Part shown: piece after piece, positions 38,479 to 47,070 of the stretch
Layout of the letters: every line of letters starts with the position of its first letter
Position numbering within the stretch: position 1 is the stretch's first letter
Source: CAVTOO01 sp963736355
GTDB taxonomy: Bacteria; Pseudomonadota; Alphaproteobacteria; Rhizobiales; Xanthobacteraceae
NCBI GenBank assembly: GCA_963736355.1
Contig: CAVTOO010000004.1
Span: forward strand, 248,001-312,000
Length of the DNA stretch: 64,000 nucleotides
Direction: 5' to 3'
Program-made: the position numbers and the translations under genes
Notes under the pieces: generated by a model
Seen by the model: the letters and a program-made list of their open reading frames with translations, nothing else
The model's database searches: none
What the model was told of the DNA's origin: nothing

Positions 38479-39775
38479 ACGCACGACGTTTGCGCTTCGG
38501 GGTTACCGGTTTGCGATGCGTGCCCTGACGCCGTTCGCGCCGCAGGTGATGTCGCGGCGCCTCAATCGGGGCAAGGAACATCCTGAGCGCAACGCTGAGC
38601 GTTACGGCTATGCCGGCGTCGCGCGGCCGCAGGGCCAGCTCGTATGGATTCATGGTGCCAGCGTCGGCGAGGTGCTGGCGGCGAGTGCGCTGATCGAGCG
38701 CCTGCGCAATCTCGGGTTCGGCGTGCTTTTGACATCGGGCACGGTCACTTCGGCTGAGATCGCCGCGCGCCGCTTCGGCAACGATGTCATTCACCAGTTC
38801 ATGCCGTACGACTTTCCGCGTTTCGTCGAACGCTTCCTGGACACATGGAAGCCGTCGCTGGCGCTGTTCGTGGAGTCCGATATCTGGCCGAACATGATCA
38901 TGGCGGCGTCGCGCCGGCGCATCCCGATGATGATCGTCAATGGCCGGCTGTCGCAGCGGTCCTATGAGCGCTGGCGTCATGCGCGCCATTCCATTGCCGC
39001 GCTGCTCGGCCGATTCGATCTGTGTCTGGCGCAGACGCAAGCAGATGCCGATCGCTTCAACGAGCTGGGTGCGCCGCGCGTGGTCATGGCCGGCAATCTG
39101 AAGCTCGATGTAGCAGCACCTCCCGTCGATCAGGCCAAGCTCGACCGTTTCACAGCGTTGACGCGCGGGCGCCCGCTGTTCGCTGCCGCCTCGACGCATC
39201 CGGGCGAAGAGGAAATTCTCATCGAGATGCACCGCGCGCTCCGCCATCGCGTCTTCGGCCTGATGACAGTCATTGTGCCGCGCCATCCACAGCGCGGCGA
39301 GGCGATCGCCCGCGCGGTCGCCGCCGCCGGGCTCAAGGTTGCGGTGCGCTCGCACGACCAGACGCCGTCGTCGCAAATCGATGTTTATGTCGCCGACACG
39401 ATCGGCGAACTCGGGTTGTTCTATCGGGCGGTGCCGATTGTGTTCATGGGCGGGTCGCTGGTCGAGCATGGCGGCCAGAACCCCATCGAAGCGATCAAAC
39501 TCGGAGCGGCCATCGCTCACGGGCCCCATGTTTTCAATTTCAGCGACATCTATGAGGCGCTTGACCACACCGGCGGCGCCAAGCGCGTCCTGGATGGCGA
39601 CGGGCTGGGGCGCCAGGTCAACGCATGGCTGATGAATGCGCCGCAACGCTTGCAAGCCGTGGAGGCGGCAAGGCAGGTTGTGGCGGAGCAGGGCGGTGCC
39701 CTGGATCGAACCTTATCCGTACTTGAGCCTTATCTAATGCAACTGAGGCTTGAGGGTGGAGTGCATCATGCATGA
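38471..39775 (+). CDS. waaA: 3-deoxy-D-manno-octulosonic acid transferase WaaA (KdtA)
   Basis: GT30 enzyme that adds Kdo to lipid IVA at the inner membrane. 434 aa. The N-terminal domain shows 'LVWIHGASVGEVLAASALIE' (catalytic Glu), 'LLTSGTVTSAEIAARRFG', 'QFMPYDFPRFVERFLDTWKP' and 'VESDIWPNMIMAA'. The C-terminal domain shows 'FAAASTHPGEEEILIEMHRA' and 'MGGSLVEHGGQNPIEAIKLG'. An upstream GTG at 38459 is possible, but the ATG at 38471 fits the family. It overlaps the acyltransferase before it and lpxK after it, so translation is coupled. Confidence 0.96.
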   Translation: MPERTTFALRGYRFAMRALTPFAPQVMSRRLNRGKEHPERNAERYGYAGVARPQGQLVWIHGASVGEVLAASALIERLRNLGFGVLLTSGTVTSAEIAARRFGNDVIHQFMPYDFPRFVERFLDTWKPSLALFVESDIWPNMIMAASRRRIPMMIVNGRLSQRSYERWRHARHSIAALLGRFDLCLAQTQADADRFNELGAPRVVMAGNLKLDVAAPPVDQAKLDRFTALTRGRPLFAAASTHPGEEEILIEMHRALRHRVFGLMTVIVPRHPQRGEAIARAVAAAGLKVAVRSHDQTPSSQIDVYVADTIGELGLFYRAVPIVFMGGSLVEHGGQNPIEAIKLGAAIAHGPHVFNFSDIYEALDHTGGAKRVLDGDGLGRQVNAWLMNAPQRLQAVEAARQVVAEQGGALDRTLSVLEPYLMQLRLEGGVHHA

Positions 39776-40826
39776 GCCGTCCTTCTGGTGGCGGAAGCCC
39801 GGCCTGACGTCACGCCTGCTCGGCCCGTTGGGGTTGGCCTACGGCGCGGTGTCCGGGTGGCGCATGACACAGCCCAGCCAATCCGGCGGCGTGCCGGTGG
39901 TCTGCATCGGCAATTATCACGTCGGCGGCGCGGGCAAGACGCCTCTCGCGCTCGCGGTTGTCGGCCTGCTCAAGGAGCTTGGCGAGCACCCTTTTATTCT
40001 CAGCCGCGGCTATACCGGCCGCCTGCGCGGCCCGGTGCGGGTGGCCGAGCATCACGAAGCCTCGGATGTCGGCGACGAGCCGTTACTGCTGGCGCGCGCA
40101 GCGCCGGTCATCGTGGCGCGCAACCGGGTCGCGGGCGCGGCACTGGCGCTGCAATCGGGGGCGAGCGTCATCGTCATGGATGACGGTTTTCAGAATCCGT
40201 CGCTGCGCAAGGATCTCTCGCTCGTTGTGGTCGATGGCGGCCGGGCTCTGGGCAACGAGGCTGTGTTTCCGGCCGGTCCGTTGCGCGCACCGTTGTCGGC
40301 GCAGGTCGCGCGTACTGACATGCTGATTGTTGTCGGCGACGCTCCCGGCGCCGCACGCGTTGCGGCCATGGTCGCGGAGCGCGGCAAGCCGGTGCTGCAC
40401 GCGCATCTTCGTCCGACCGACACTTCGCTGGAGACACTGCGTGGCCGCAATGTTCTGGCGTTCGCCGGCATCGGCGATCCCGAGCGGTTCTTTGCGACGT
40501 TGCGCGCCAGCGGTATCACGGTCGCGGAACAGCAGATATTCCCGGATCACCACCCGTTCACCACCGAACAGATCGAGACACTGATCCTGCGCGCCGAGCG
40601 CGAGGAATTGGTACCGGTCACGACCGAGAAGGATATGGCGCGCATGCGCGGCGAGGGCATGTTGCCCTATCTCAGCCGCAGCATCGTGCCATTTGCCATT
40701 ACGATGGAAATCGACGAGCGCGACGTGCTGCGTCTGGCGCTGTCCAATACGTTGCGGCGAGTGCGGTCGTCGTTGGCGGATGCGGGCGTCAGGCTGCCGT
40801 TCCCAAATCCGGCGAGCCAGTTGTAG
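39768..40826 (+). CDS. lpxK: Tetraacyldisaccharide 4'-kinase LpxK
   Basis: P-loop kinase that phosphorylates the 4' position of the lipid A disaccharide. 352 aa. N-terminal 'PSFWWRKPGLTSRLLGPLGL' is the membrane-associated start; the P-loop is 'GNYHVGGAGKTPLALAVV'; 'VIVMDDGFQNPSLRKDLSLV' is the conserved DDGFQ catalytic motif. 'TTEKDMARMRG' near the end is also typical. It starts inside the waaA gene and is the last gene of the lipid A operon on this strand; a palindromic repeat follows its stop. Confidence 0.96.
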   Translation: MHEPSFWWRKPGLTSRLLGPLGLAYGAVSGWRMTQPSQSGGVPVVCIGNYHVGGAGKTPLALAVVGLLKELGEHPFILSRGYTGRLRGPVRVAEHHEASDVGDEPLLLARAAPVIVARNRVAGAALALQSGASVIVMDDGFQNPSLRKDLSLVVVDGGRALGNEAVFPAGPLRAPLSAQVARTDMLIVVGDAPGAARVAAMVAERGKPVLHAHLRPTDTSLETLRGRNVLAFAGIGDPERFFATLRASGITVAEQQIFPDHHPFTTEQIETLILRAEREELVPVTTEKDMARMRGEGMLPYLSRSIVPFAITMEIDERDVLRLALSNTLRRVRSSLADAGVRLPFPNPASQL

Positions 40827-40827
40827 G

Positions 40828-40987
40828 GTCATTCCGGAAACCGCCAACGGGTCCGCGCAAAGCGCGGCCCGATGACTCCGCGGTTGTCCGGAATCCATAC
40901 TCCCGGTGCTGATGAAAGCTTCGTGGAATCTCGAATGCTGCGGTGTATGGATTCCGGGTTCGTCGCTGCGCGACGCCCCGGAATGAC
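40828..40987. repeat. Intergenic palindromic repeat, 'GTCATTCCGG' type, copy 1
   Basis: Outer ends gtcattccgg / ccggaatgac are a perfect 10-bp inverted repeat. Inside, gtccggaatccatac (40886-40900) and gtatggattccgg (40944-40956) form a second inverted pair. The same organisation recurs at 52895-53015. It lies between the convergent ends of lpxK and the DUF2093 gene. Confidence 0.88.
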
Positions 40988-40992
40988 AGCCG

Positions 40993-41214
40993 TCAGCGCG
41001 CGCCGGCCTTCTGGCTCTGGCGCGTCATGACGGCCTCAGGCGTGGCATAGGCTTCCTGCAGATCGACGCTCCAGTATTTCAGATCGTCGAGCGGGATCGC
41101 CGTTCCGGTCACCGCGCAACGGACGAACGTGCCGGGACCGACGACGCGGAAATCGCCGTCGAGATATTCGATCTTTGCTTCGCCCTGCTGGCGTCCGGCT
41201 CCGAATTTGTTCAG
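40993..41214 (-). CDS. DUF2093 protein
   Basis: Small conserved alphaproteobacterial protein with 'KIEYLDGDFRVVGPGTFVRC', 'AVTGTAIPLDDLKYWSVDLQ' and 'EAYATPEAVMTR', which identify DUF2093. The GTG at 41214 (GGAG 6 nt upstream) gives 73 aa and the usual start 'VLNKFG'. An ATG at 41262 would add 16 residues. Function is unknown; the conserved Cys could bind metal. It is 75 nt downstream of xseA on the same strand. Confidence 0.88.
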   Translation of the reverse strand: MNKFGAGRQQGEAKIEYLDGDFRVVGPGTFVRCAVTGTAIPLDDLKYWSVDLQEAYATPEAVMTRQSQKAGAR

Positions 41215-41289
41215 CACGCGTGTCTCCGCACAATTCAACTCCACAGCTGGCAATATAGGCATTCCTGGTGGGCAGTGAAACCCGGTGTT

Positions 41290-42915
41290 CTACTTGTCGT
41301 CGAACAGGCTGGCCTGGTTAACCCGGCTGCGTTCGGCACGCGGCTTGGCCGTGGCGGGCTTATCCTGTGGCGTTTTGGCCGGTTGCGGCGGCCCGTCGGG
41401 CCCGCGCCCGCTCTCGCCGGCCGTGGCGCCGACGCTGCCGTCGGCGAATTCCAGCGTCAGCTTCATGCCGGCATCCACCATCGCGGCCCGGCGGATCGGC
41501 GCGCCGGCGTCGTCGCGGACGAGGACGAAACCGCGTTCCAGCACGCCGCGATAAGACAGCGCGCCGAGCAATTGTCCGGCGTGATCGATGCGCGCCGCCC
41601 GGCGCTGCTGCGCGACCGCGAACGCCAGCCGCGCCCGCTCAGCGAGGCGAGCAATGCGCTCACGATCGGCCACGAGGCGGTTGCGGTTGACGGTGGCGTT
41701 GGCGCGCAATGATGAGGCGAGCCGCGCGTCGAGTGCCGTAAAGCGCTCCTGCCGCCGCGCCAGCACGGCGCGCATGCCGCCGCCGATGCGTTCGCCGCTG
41801 ATGGTGAGGCGGTGGCGTGCATGCACGAGCTGTGCCTGCAAAACCGGCAAGGTCAATTTGGATGCAGCGTTACCATAGCGCCGCTGGTGTGCGTGCGTGT
41901 TGGCGCGCAGCGCCTTTGGCAGCGCCGAGGTCGCCGCGTCGAGCCGCTGGCGCGGAATGGCGAAGACTTCCGCCGCGCTCGGCAGCGCACGGATGGCGGA
42001 GCGCAATTCGCTGCGGCGGGCTTCCTGTTCGCGCTGCCATCCGCCGAAAGCACGGCGCGTCAGCGTCGCCACCTGCACGATCAGCTCGGCGCGCACCGGC
42101 ACGGCCATTTCGGCGGCGGCGGTCGGTGTCGGCGCGCGCTTGTCGGCGGCGAAGTCGATCAGCGTCACGTCGGTCTCGTGGCCGACCGCCGAGATCAGCG
42201 GGATCATGCTGTCGGCCGCGGCGCGCACCACGATCTCTTCGTTGAAGCACCACAGGTCTTCGAGCGAACCGCCGCCGCGCGCGACGATCAGCAGGTCGGG
42301 GCGCGGCACAGGTCCCTGTGCGAGCAATGCGTTGAAGCCGCGAATGGCGGCTGCGATTTGTTCGGCCGCGCCTTCGCCCTGCACGCGCACCGGCCACACC
42401 AGCACGCGGCGCGGGAAGCGGTCGGCGAGACGATGCAGAATGTCGCGGATGACTGCGCCGGTCGGTGACGTGATGACGCCAATCGTTTCCGGCAGGAAAG
42501 GTAGAAGCTGTTTGCGTGCCGGATCGAACAGACCTTCGGCCGCGAGCTGCTTCTTGCGCTCTTCCAGCAGCGCCATCAGCGCGCCGGCACCGGCGGGTTC
42601 CAGCGACTCGATGACGATCTGGTATTTCGACGACCCCGGATAGGTCGTCAGCTTGCCGGTGGCGACGACTTCAAGCCCTTCCTGCGGCTTGATGCGCATG
42701 CGGCCATAGACGCCCTTCCAGATCACCGCCTCGATCTTGGCGCTGGCATCCTTGAGCGCGAAATAGCTGTGGCCGGAGGAATGCGGCCCACGAAAGCCCG
42801 TGATCTCGCCGCGCACGCGGACATAGCCGAAAGCGTCCTCAACCGTGCGTTTCAGCGCGGAAGACAGTTCCGAAACCGTCAATTCCACAACATTGGCGGG
42901 GGCAGTGGCAGGCAT
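41290..42915 (-). CDS. xseA: Exodeoxyribonuclease VII large subunit XseA
   Basis: Large subunit of exonuclease VII, which degrades single-stranded DNA. 541 aa. In order: an OB-fold ('VRVRGEITGFRGPHSSGHSY'), 'KIEAVIWKG', the catalytic core ('IGVITSPTGAVIRDILHRLA', 'LLIVARGGGSLEDLWCFNEE', 'ISAVGHETDVTLIDFAADKR'), a long coiled-coil region, and 'YRGVLERGFVLVRDDAG'. The C-terminal 50 residues are Pro/Lys/Asp-rich and probably disordered. Start 42915 is preferred over 42966. Divergent from purD, with only 81 nt between them. Confidence 0.96.
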   Translation of the reverse strand: MPATAPANVVELTVSELSSALKRTVEDAFGYVRVRGEITGFRGPHSSGHSYFALKDASAKIEAVIWKGVYGRMRIKPQEGLEVVATGKLTTYPGSSKYQIVIESLEPAGAGALMALLEERKKQLAAEGLFDPARKQLLPFLPETIGVITSPTGAVIRDILHRLADRFPRRVLVWPVRVQGEGAAEQIAAAIRGFNALLAQGPVPRPDLLIVARGGGSLEDLWCFNEEIVVRAAADSMIPLISAVGHETDVTLIDFAADKRAPTPTAAAEMAVPVRAELIVQVATLTRRAFGGWQREQEARRSELRSAIRALPSAAEVFAIPRQRLDAATSALPKALRANTHAHQRRYGNAASKLTLPVLQAQLVHARHRLTISGERIGGGMRAVLARRQERFTALDARLASSLRANATVNRNRLVADRERIARLAERARLAFAVAQQRRAARIDHAGQLLGALSYRGVLERGFVLVRDDAGAPIRRAAMVDAGMKLTLEFADGSVGATAGESGRGPDGPPQPAKTPQDKPATAKPRAERSRVNQASLFDDK

Positions 42916-42996
42916 GTGATCCGAATCTCTTGCGGCCCAAGTCGGCCATGCTACACCACTTTGCAACCCTCAATCTTCCCGATCCGGGCCCAATTC

Positions 42997-44274
42997 ATGA
43001 ACATCCTTCTTCTCGGCTCGGGCGGGCGCGAACACGCGCTGGCCTGGAAAATCGCGGCGTCCCCGCTGACCGACAAATTGTGGTGCGCGCCGGGCAATGC
43101 CGGAATCGCGCGTGAGGCCGAATGTGTCGCACTGGACATTGGCGATCATGCGGCGGTGATCGAATTCTGCCGCACCAGCAAGGTCGATTTCGTGGTGGTG
43201 GGTCCGGAAGGCCCGCTCGCCGCCGGCATCGTCGACGATCTGGCCAAAGCGGGCATCAAGGCGTTCGGGCCGTCGCAGGCGGCCTCCCAATTGGAGGCAT
43301 CCAAGCGCTTCACCAAGGATCTGTGCAAGGCGAACGGCATTCCGACCGCGGCTTACGAAACCTTTCGCGACGCTGACGCCGCCCGGGCTTATGTGCGTCA
43401 GCAGGGCGCGCCGATCGTCATCAAGGCCGATGGCCTGGCCACCGGCAAGGGCGTCGTCGTCGCGATGACGCTCGATGAAGCGCTCGGCGCCATCGACATG
43501 ATGTTCGGCGGCGCGTTCGGCGCGTCGGGTTCCGAAGTCGTGATCGAGGAGTTCATGACCGGCGAGGAGGCCTCGTTCTTCGCGCTGTGCGACGGCACGC
43601 ATGCGCTGGCGCTCGCGACCGCGCAGGATCACAAGCGCGTCTTCGATGGCGACAAGGGGCCTAACACCGGCGGCATGGGCGCGTATTCGCCCGCGCCCGT
43701 GATGACGGACGCGATGGTCGCACGCACGATGGACGAGATCGTGCGGCCGACGCTGAAGGCGATGGCCGCGGCCGGCATGCCCTACAAGGGCGTGCTGTTC
43801 GCGGGTCTCATGATCACGCAACAGGGCCCGAAGCTGATCGAATATAATTGCCGCTTCGGCGATCCCGAATGTCAGGTGCTGATGCTGCGCCTGATGAGCG
43901 ATCTGGTTCCTGCACTGCTGGCGGCCTGCGACGGTCAGCTCGATCACTTCAGTTTGCGCTGGTACGACGATCCCGCGCTTACGGTCGTCATGGCGGCGAA
44001 GGGCTATCCGGGCGAGTACAGGAAGGGCACGCTGATCGAAGGTCTGGACGCCGCCGCGCAAGGCGAGGGCGTCGAGATATTCCACGCCGGCACAAAGGCC
44101 GATGGTGACAAAATTCTGTCAAACGGCGGGCGTGTGCTCAATGTCTGCGCGCGCGGCAAGACCGTCGGCGAGGCGCAGCAAAAGGCTTACGACGCCGTCG
44201 ATCGTATCCGCTGGCCGGAAGGTTTCTGCCGCCGCGACATCGGCTGGCAGGCTGTGGCAAGCGAGAAGAAGTAA
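42997..44274 (+). CDS. purD: Phosphoribosylamine--glycine ligase PurD
   Basis: ATP-grasp enzyme of purine synthesis joining glycine to phosphoribosylamine (GAR synthetase). 425 aa. Motifs: 'MNILLLGSGGREHALAWKIA', 'FGPSQAASQLEASKRFTKD', 'VIKADGLATGKGVVVAMTLD', 'DGDKGPNTGGMGAYSPAPVM' and 'IEYNCRFGDPECQVLMLRL'. The frame is open upstream to 42769, but the ATG at 42997 starts the known N-terminus. A palindromic repeat follows the stop. Confidence 0.97.
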   Translation: MNILLLGSGGREHALAWKIAASPLTDKLWCAPGNAGIAREAECVALDIGDHAAVIEFCRTSKVDFVVVGPEGPLAAGIVDDLAKAGIKAFGPSQAASQLEASKRFTKDLCKANGIPTAAYETFRDADAARAYVRQQGAPIVIKADGLATGKGVVVAMTLDEALGAIDMMFGGAFGASGSEVVIEEFMTGEEASFFALCDGTHALALATAQDHKRVFDGDKGPNTGGMGAYSPAPVMTDAMVARTMDEIVRPTLKAMAAAGMPYKGVLFAGLMITQQGPKLIEYNCRFGDPECQVLMLRLMSDLVPALLAACDGQLDHFSLRWYDDPALTVVMAAKGYPGEYRKGTLIEGLDAAAQGEGVEIFHAGTKADGDKILSNGGRVLNVCARGKTVGEAQQKAYDAVDRIRWPEGFCRRDIGWQAVASEKK

Positions 44275-44311
44275 TTGCGTTTCTGATCCGGGAGACAATT
44301 GGAGCAGCGCG

Positions 44312-44431
44312 CTCCTTCCCCCCTTGTGGGGGAGGGTCGGGGAGGGGGGTCGGTCGATCGTTGTCGACGACGTTGTCGTTCGAGTACAGGTGACCCCCAC
44401 CCCTAACCCCTCCCCACAAGGGGGAGGGGAA
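44312..44431. repeat. Large intergenic palindromic repeat (CCCCTCCCC / GGGGAGGGG type)
   Basis: Left arm 44314-44351 (ccttccccccttgtggggga, then gggtcggggaggggggtc) pairs with right arm 44392-44429 (gacccccacccctaacccct, then ccccacaagggggagggg). The arms of about 38 bases enclose a 40-base spacer. Such GC-rich hairpin elements are scattered between genes of many Rhizobiales. It sits between purD and the dehalogenase-like gene and would fold strongly in a read-through transcript. Confidence 0.88.
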
Positions 44432-44453
44432 CAAGAACAAGGAATAGCTGCGA

Positions 44454-45365
44454 ATGTCCGATCTTGCCGATCTGTTTCCGGGTTTCAAATCCGAATGGAC
44501 GCACACCAAGGCTGGCCGCATCTTCGCGCGCATCGGCGGCAAGGGGCCGCCGCTGCTGCTGCTGCACGGTTATCCGCAGAGCCATGTGATGTGGCATCTC
44601 GTGGCACAGCAACTCGCGGAGAAGTTCACCGTCATCGCCGCCGATCTGCCAGGCTATGGCTGGTCGGACGTGCCGGAGACCGTGCCTGAGCACGCCACTT
44701 ACACCAAGCGGTACACCGCCGAAGTCATGATCGAGATGATGGAGAAGCTCGGCTACGCGCAGTTCATGCTGGCCGGGCATGATCGCGGCGGGCGCGTGTC
44801 TTACAGGATGGCGCTCGATCATCCCGGGCGGTTGTCGCGCCTCTGCGTGCTCGACATTCTTCCGACCTACGAGTACTGGGGCAAGCTCAATCGTATTTTC
44901 AGCCTGCGCCTCTATCACTGGATGTTTCTGGCGCAGCCTGCGCCGCTGCCCGAGAAGCTTATCGGTGGCGCGCCCGACGACTACATGCACATCAAGATGG
45001 CGCAGGGCACCGGTACCGGCGATCTCAGCGTGTTTGATCCGCGCGCCTTCGAGCATTACATCGCCGCCAATCGCGATCCGCTGCGCATTCATGCCGGCTG
45101 TGAGGATTACCGCGCCGGCGCCTATCAGGATTACGACCACGACGCCGCCGATCTCGCGGCCCGCAAGAAGATCACCGTTCCGCTGCTGACATTATGGGGC
45201 GGCAAGGGTCTCGCGGCGGCGGCCTCGCAGGCGCATCTCGACACCTGGCGCGACTGGGCGACGGATGTGCGCGGCGAGCCGGTCGAGTCCGGCCACTATC
45301 TGCCCGAGGAAAATCCGCAGGCCGTGGCGAAGGCCATGCTCGCCTTCTTCAGCGAGACGAAGTGA
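44454..45365 (+). CDS. Alpha/beta hydrolase, fluoroacetate/haloacetate dehalogenase family
   Basis: 303-residue enzyme closely resembling Rhodopseudomonas palustris fluoroacetate dehalogenase RPA1163 along its length, including its start 'MSDLADLFPGFKSEW'. Residues important there are present at matching positions: Asp110 nucleophile with Arg111 and Arg114 ('AGHDRGGRVSYR'), acid Asp134, fluoride-pocket His155-Trp156 ('LYHWMF') and Tyr219 ('CEDYRAGAY'), and His281 ('VESGHYLPEE'). This supports hydrolytic dehalogenation with a small halide pocket, though the true substrate is untested. The stop overlaps the start of the acetyltransferase gene. Confidence 0.9.
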   Translation: MSDLADLFPGFKSEWTHTKAGRIFARIGGKGPPLLLLHGYPQSHVMWHLVAQQLAEKFTVIAADLPGYGWSDVPETVPEHATYTKRYTAEVMIEMMEKLGYAQFMLAGHDRGGRVSYRMALDHPGRLSRLCVLDILPTYEYWGKLNRIFSLRLYHWMFLAQPAPLPEKLIGGAPDDYMHIKMAQGTGTGDLSVFDPRAFEHYIAANRDPLRIHAGCEDYRAGAYQDYDHDAADLAARKKITVPLLTLWGGKGLAAAASQAHLDTWRDWATDVRGEPVESGHYLPEENPQAVAKAMLAFFSETK

Positions 45366-45806
45366 TGCTGCGGCCCGGCGCGTCGCGACGAAGTTGCACG
45401 CATCGTGGCGTTGCTCGCCGACGACCAGCTGGGCGCGAAACGCGAGACCACCGACGACGTCACGCCTTATTTCGCGGGCTTCGACGCCATCGCCGCCGAT
45501 CCGAACAATGAATTGCTGGTCTGGGACGAGGGCGGTGCCGTGGTCGGCTGCTTGCAAATCACCTTCATTCCCGGTCTGTCGCACCGCAGCGCGTGGCGCA
45601 TGCAGATCGAAGCCGTGCGGGTAGCGCGCGAGAGGCGCAGTCAGGGTATCGGTGAGAAGATGATGGCGGAGGTCATTGCCATGGCACGCCAACGCGGCTG
45701 CAAAACCGTGCAGTTGACGACCGATAAAAGTAGAAAAGACGCGCATAGATTCTATGCGCGTCTTGGCTTTGTCGCCTCTCACGAAGGCATGAAGCTGGCG
45801 TTGTGA
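45365..45806 (+). CDS. GNAT family N-acetyltransferase (frame broken at 45377)
   Basis: GNAT acetyltransferase of about 146 aa. The acetyl-CoA site is 'RVARERRSQGIGEKMMAEVI' (R/QxxGxG/A), followed by 'TDKSRKDAHRFYARLGFVAS'. The ATG at 45365 overlaps the dehalogenase stop (TGATG). The N-terminus then needs removal of one G in cccggcgcg (45377-45378) to read 'MLRPARRDEVARIVALLADD'. Without this the usable start is a GTG at 45405 and the first beta strand is lost. The substrate is unknown; coupling suggests co-expression with the hydrolase. Confidence 0.88.
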
Positions 45807-45809
45807 TGC

Positions 45810-46799
45810 TTACTCCGGCTTGATGCCCGCCAGCCGCGCCGCTTCTTTCATGTTGTCGAAGTCGGTCTTGATGAACGCGCCGAAGCCCGCCGACGTCATC
45901 TGCTGGGGCGTGGCGATTTCGCCGCCCGTAGCAGCGATCCTCTCCGCCGTCTGCGTGCCGGCGCTGAAGCCTTTCTCGATTGCCTTCTGCAGCTTCGCGA
46001 CGAGGTCCGGCGGCGTCTTGGCCGGAGCCAGCACGCCGACATAGCTTTCGGCGAAGAAGCCTTTGACGCCGCTTTCGTCGAACGTGGGAACATCCGGCGT
46101 GAGCTTGTTCCTGGTTCGCGAGGCAACCGCCGGAATGAACGCCTTCTTGTCGATGTGCAGCCCCCTTGCGATGGAGAACTCGGTCATCGCGCCGTTGATC
46201 GTGCCCGAGAGCACGTCGGGCACCAGCGTGCCGCCGCTCTTGTAGGGCACATGCGTCAGGTTGGCGCCGGTCGCGGCCTTGAAGCGCTCAAGCGTCATGT
46301 GCCCGGCGCTGCCGGTGCCGCTCGTTCCGATCGTCAGCGGCGTCTTCTTCGAGAGAGCGACCAGTTCGTTGAGATTCTTGGCGGCGGTATTGTTACTCAG
46401 GATCAGCACATGCGGCACATAGCTCGTCAGCGCGATGGGTGCGAAGTCCTTGAGCGGATCGTAGCCGAGATTTGCGATGACGAACGGATTGACCGTCAGC
46501 GGTCCGTTGGAGCCGATCAGCAGCGTATAGCCGTCGCCTTCGGCGCGCGCGACAGCGGTTGCGCCCGTGCCGCCGCCTGCACCGGCGCGGTTCTCGACGA
46601 TAACGGTCGCGTTGAGTTCGCGCTGCAGCACGTCACCGACGAGACGGCCGATGAGGTCGGCATTGCCGCCGGGTGCGAACGGTACGACCACGCGGATCGG
46701 GCGGTCGGGATATGCTTGCGCGAAGGCGCCGCGCGGCAGCAATGTCGCGGCAGGCACCGCGCCGAGCGCGGCAATCAGGGTCCGGCGTGAAATGGTCAT
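45810..46799 (-). CDS. Tripartite tricarboxylate transporter (Bug/TctC) solute-binding protein
   Basis: Second orphan Bug-family periplasmic binding protein of the window, 329 aa. The signal begins 'MTISRRTLIAALGAVPAATL', with a twin arginine, so Tat export is possible. Family features: 'PDRPIRVVVPFAPGGNADLI', 'VIVENRAGAGGGTGATAVAR', 'LTHVPYKSGGTLVPDVLSG' and 'PDVPTFDESGVKG'. No permease genes are adjacent. It is convergent with the GNAT gene by 3 nt. The ligand is unknown. Confidence 0.93.
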   Translation of the reverse strand: MTISRRTLIAALGAVPAATLLPRGAFAQAYPDRPIRVVVPFAPGGNADLIGRLVGDVLQRELNATVIVENRAGAGGGTGATAVARAEGDGYTLLIGSNGPLTVNPFVIANLGYDPLKDFAPIALTSYVPHVLILSNNTAAKNLNELVALSKKTPLTIGTSGTGSAGHMTLERFKAATGANLTHVPYKSGGTLVPDVLSGTINGAMTEFSIARGLHIDKKAFIPAVASRTRNKLTPDVPTFDESGVKGFFAESYVGVLAPAKTPPDLVAKLQKAIEKGFSAGTQTAERIAATGGEIATPQQMTSAGFGAFIKTDFDNMKEAARLAGIKPE

Positions 46800-46944
46800 T
46801 GCGATAATTCCTCCCAGGGGGTGTACGACAAGCGTTGATCCGCCTGTCCGTTCTCTTGCGGCCTATTCAATCGACGAAATGCGGTGACCGCAAGCTGCGC
46901 CTGCGAAGGTGGCCTTCGACGTTCGGCGAACAGGAAAAACAGGC

Positions 46945-47001
46945 CATAGCGTTTTCAAGCGAGGTGGGGTCCGGCTCGCGTGAAGAAAGCGCGTTAAAAT
47001 A
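46945..47001. repeat. Intergenic repeat 'CATAGCGTTTTCAAGCGA', copy 1
   Basis: First of two tandem copies of an imperfect palindrome (gcgttttc ... gaaagcgc). It differs from copy 2 at several positions. The type recurs widely in Rhizobiales intergenic DNA. Confidence 0.85.
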
Positions 47002-47003
47002 AA

Positions 47004-47060
47004 CATAGCGTTTTCAAGCGAAGTGGATACCGGTTCGCGTGAAGAAAACGCGTCAAAATA
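47004..47060. repeat. Intergenic repeat 'CATAGCGTTTTCAAGCGA', copy 2
   Basis: Second tandem copy; ends gcgttttc / gaaaacgc form the palindrome. It starts 10 nt past the tadA stop (minus strand) and may act as its transcript end. Confidence 0.85.
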
Positions 47061-47070
47061 GAAAGAATCC

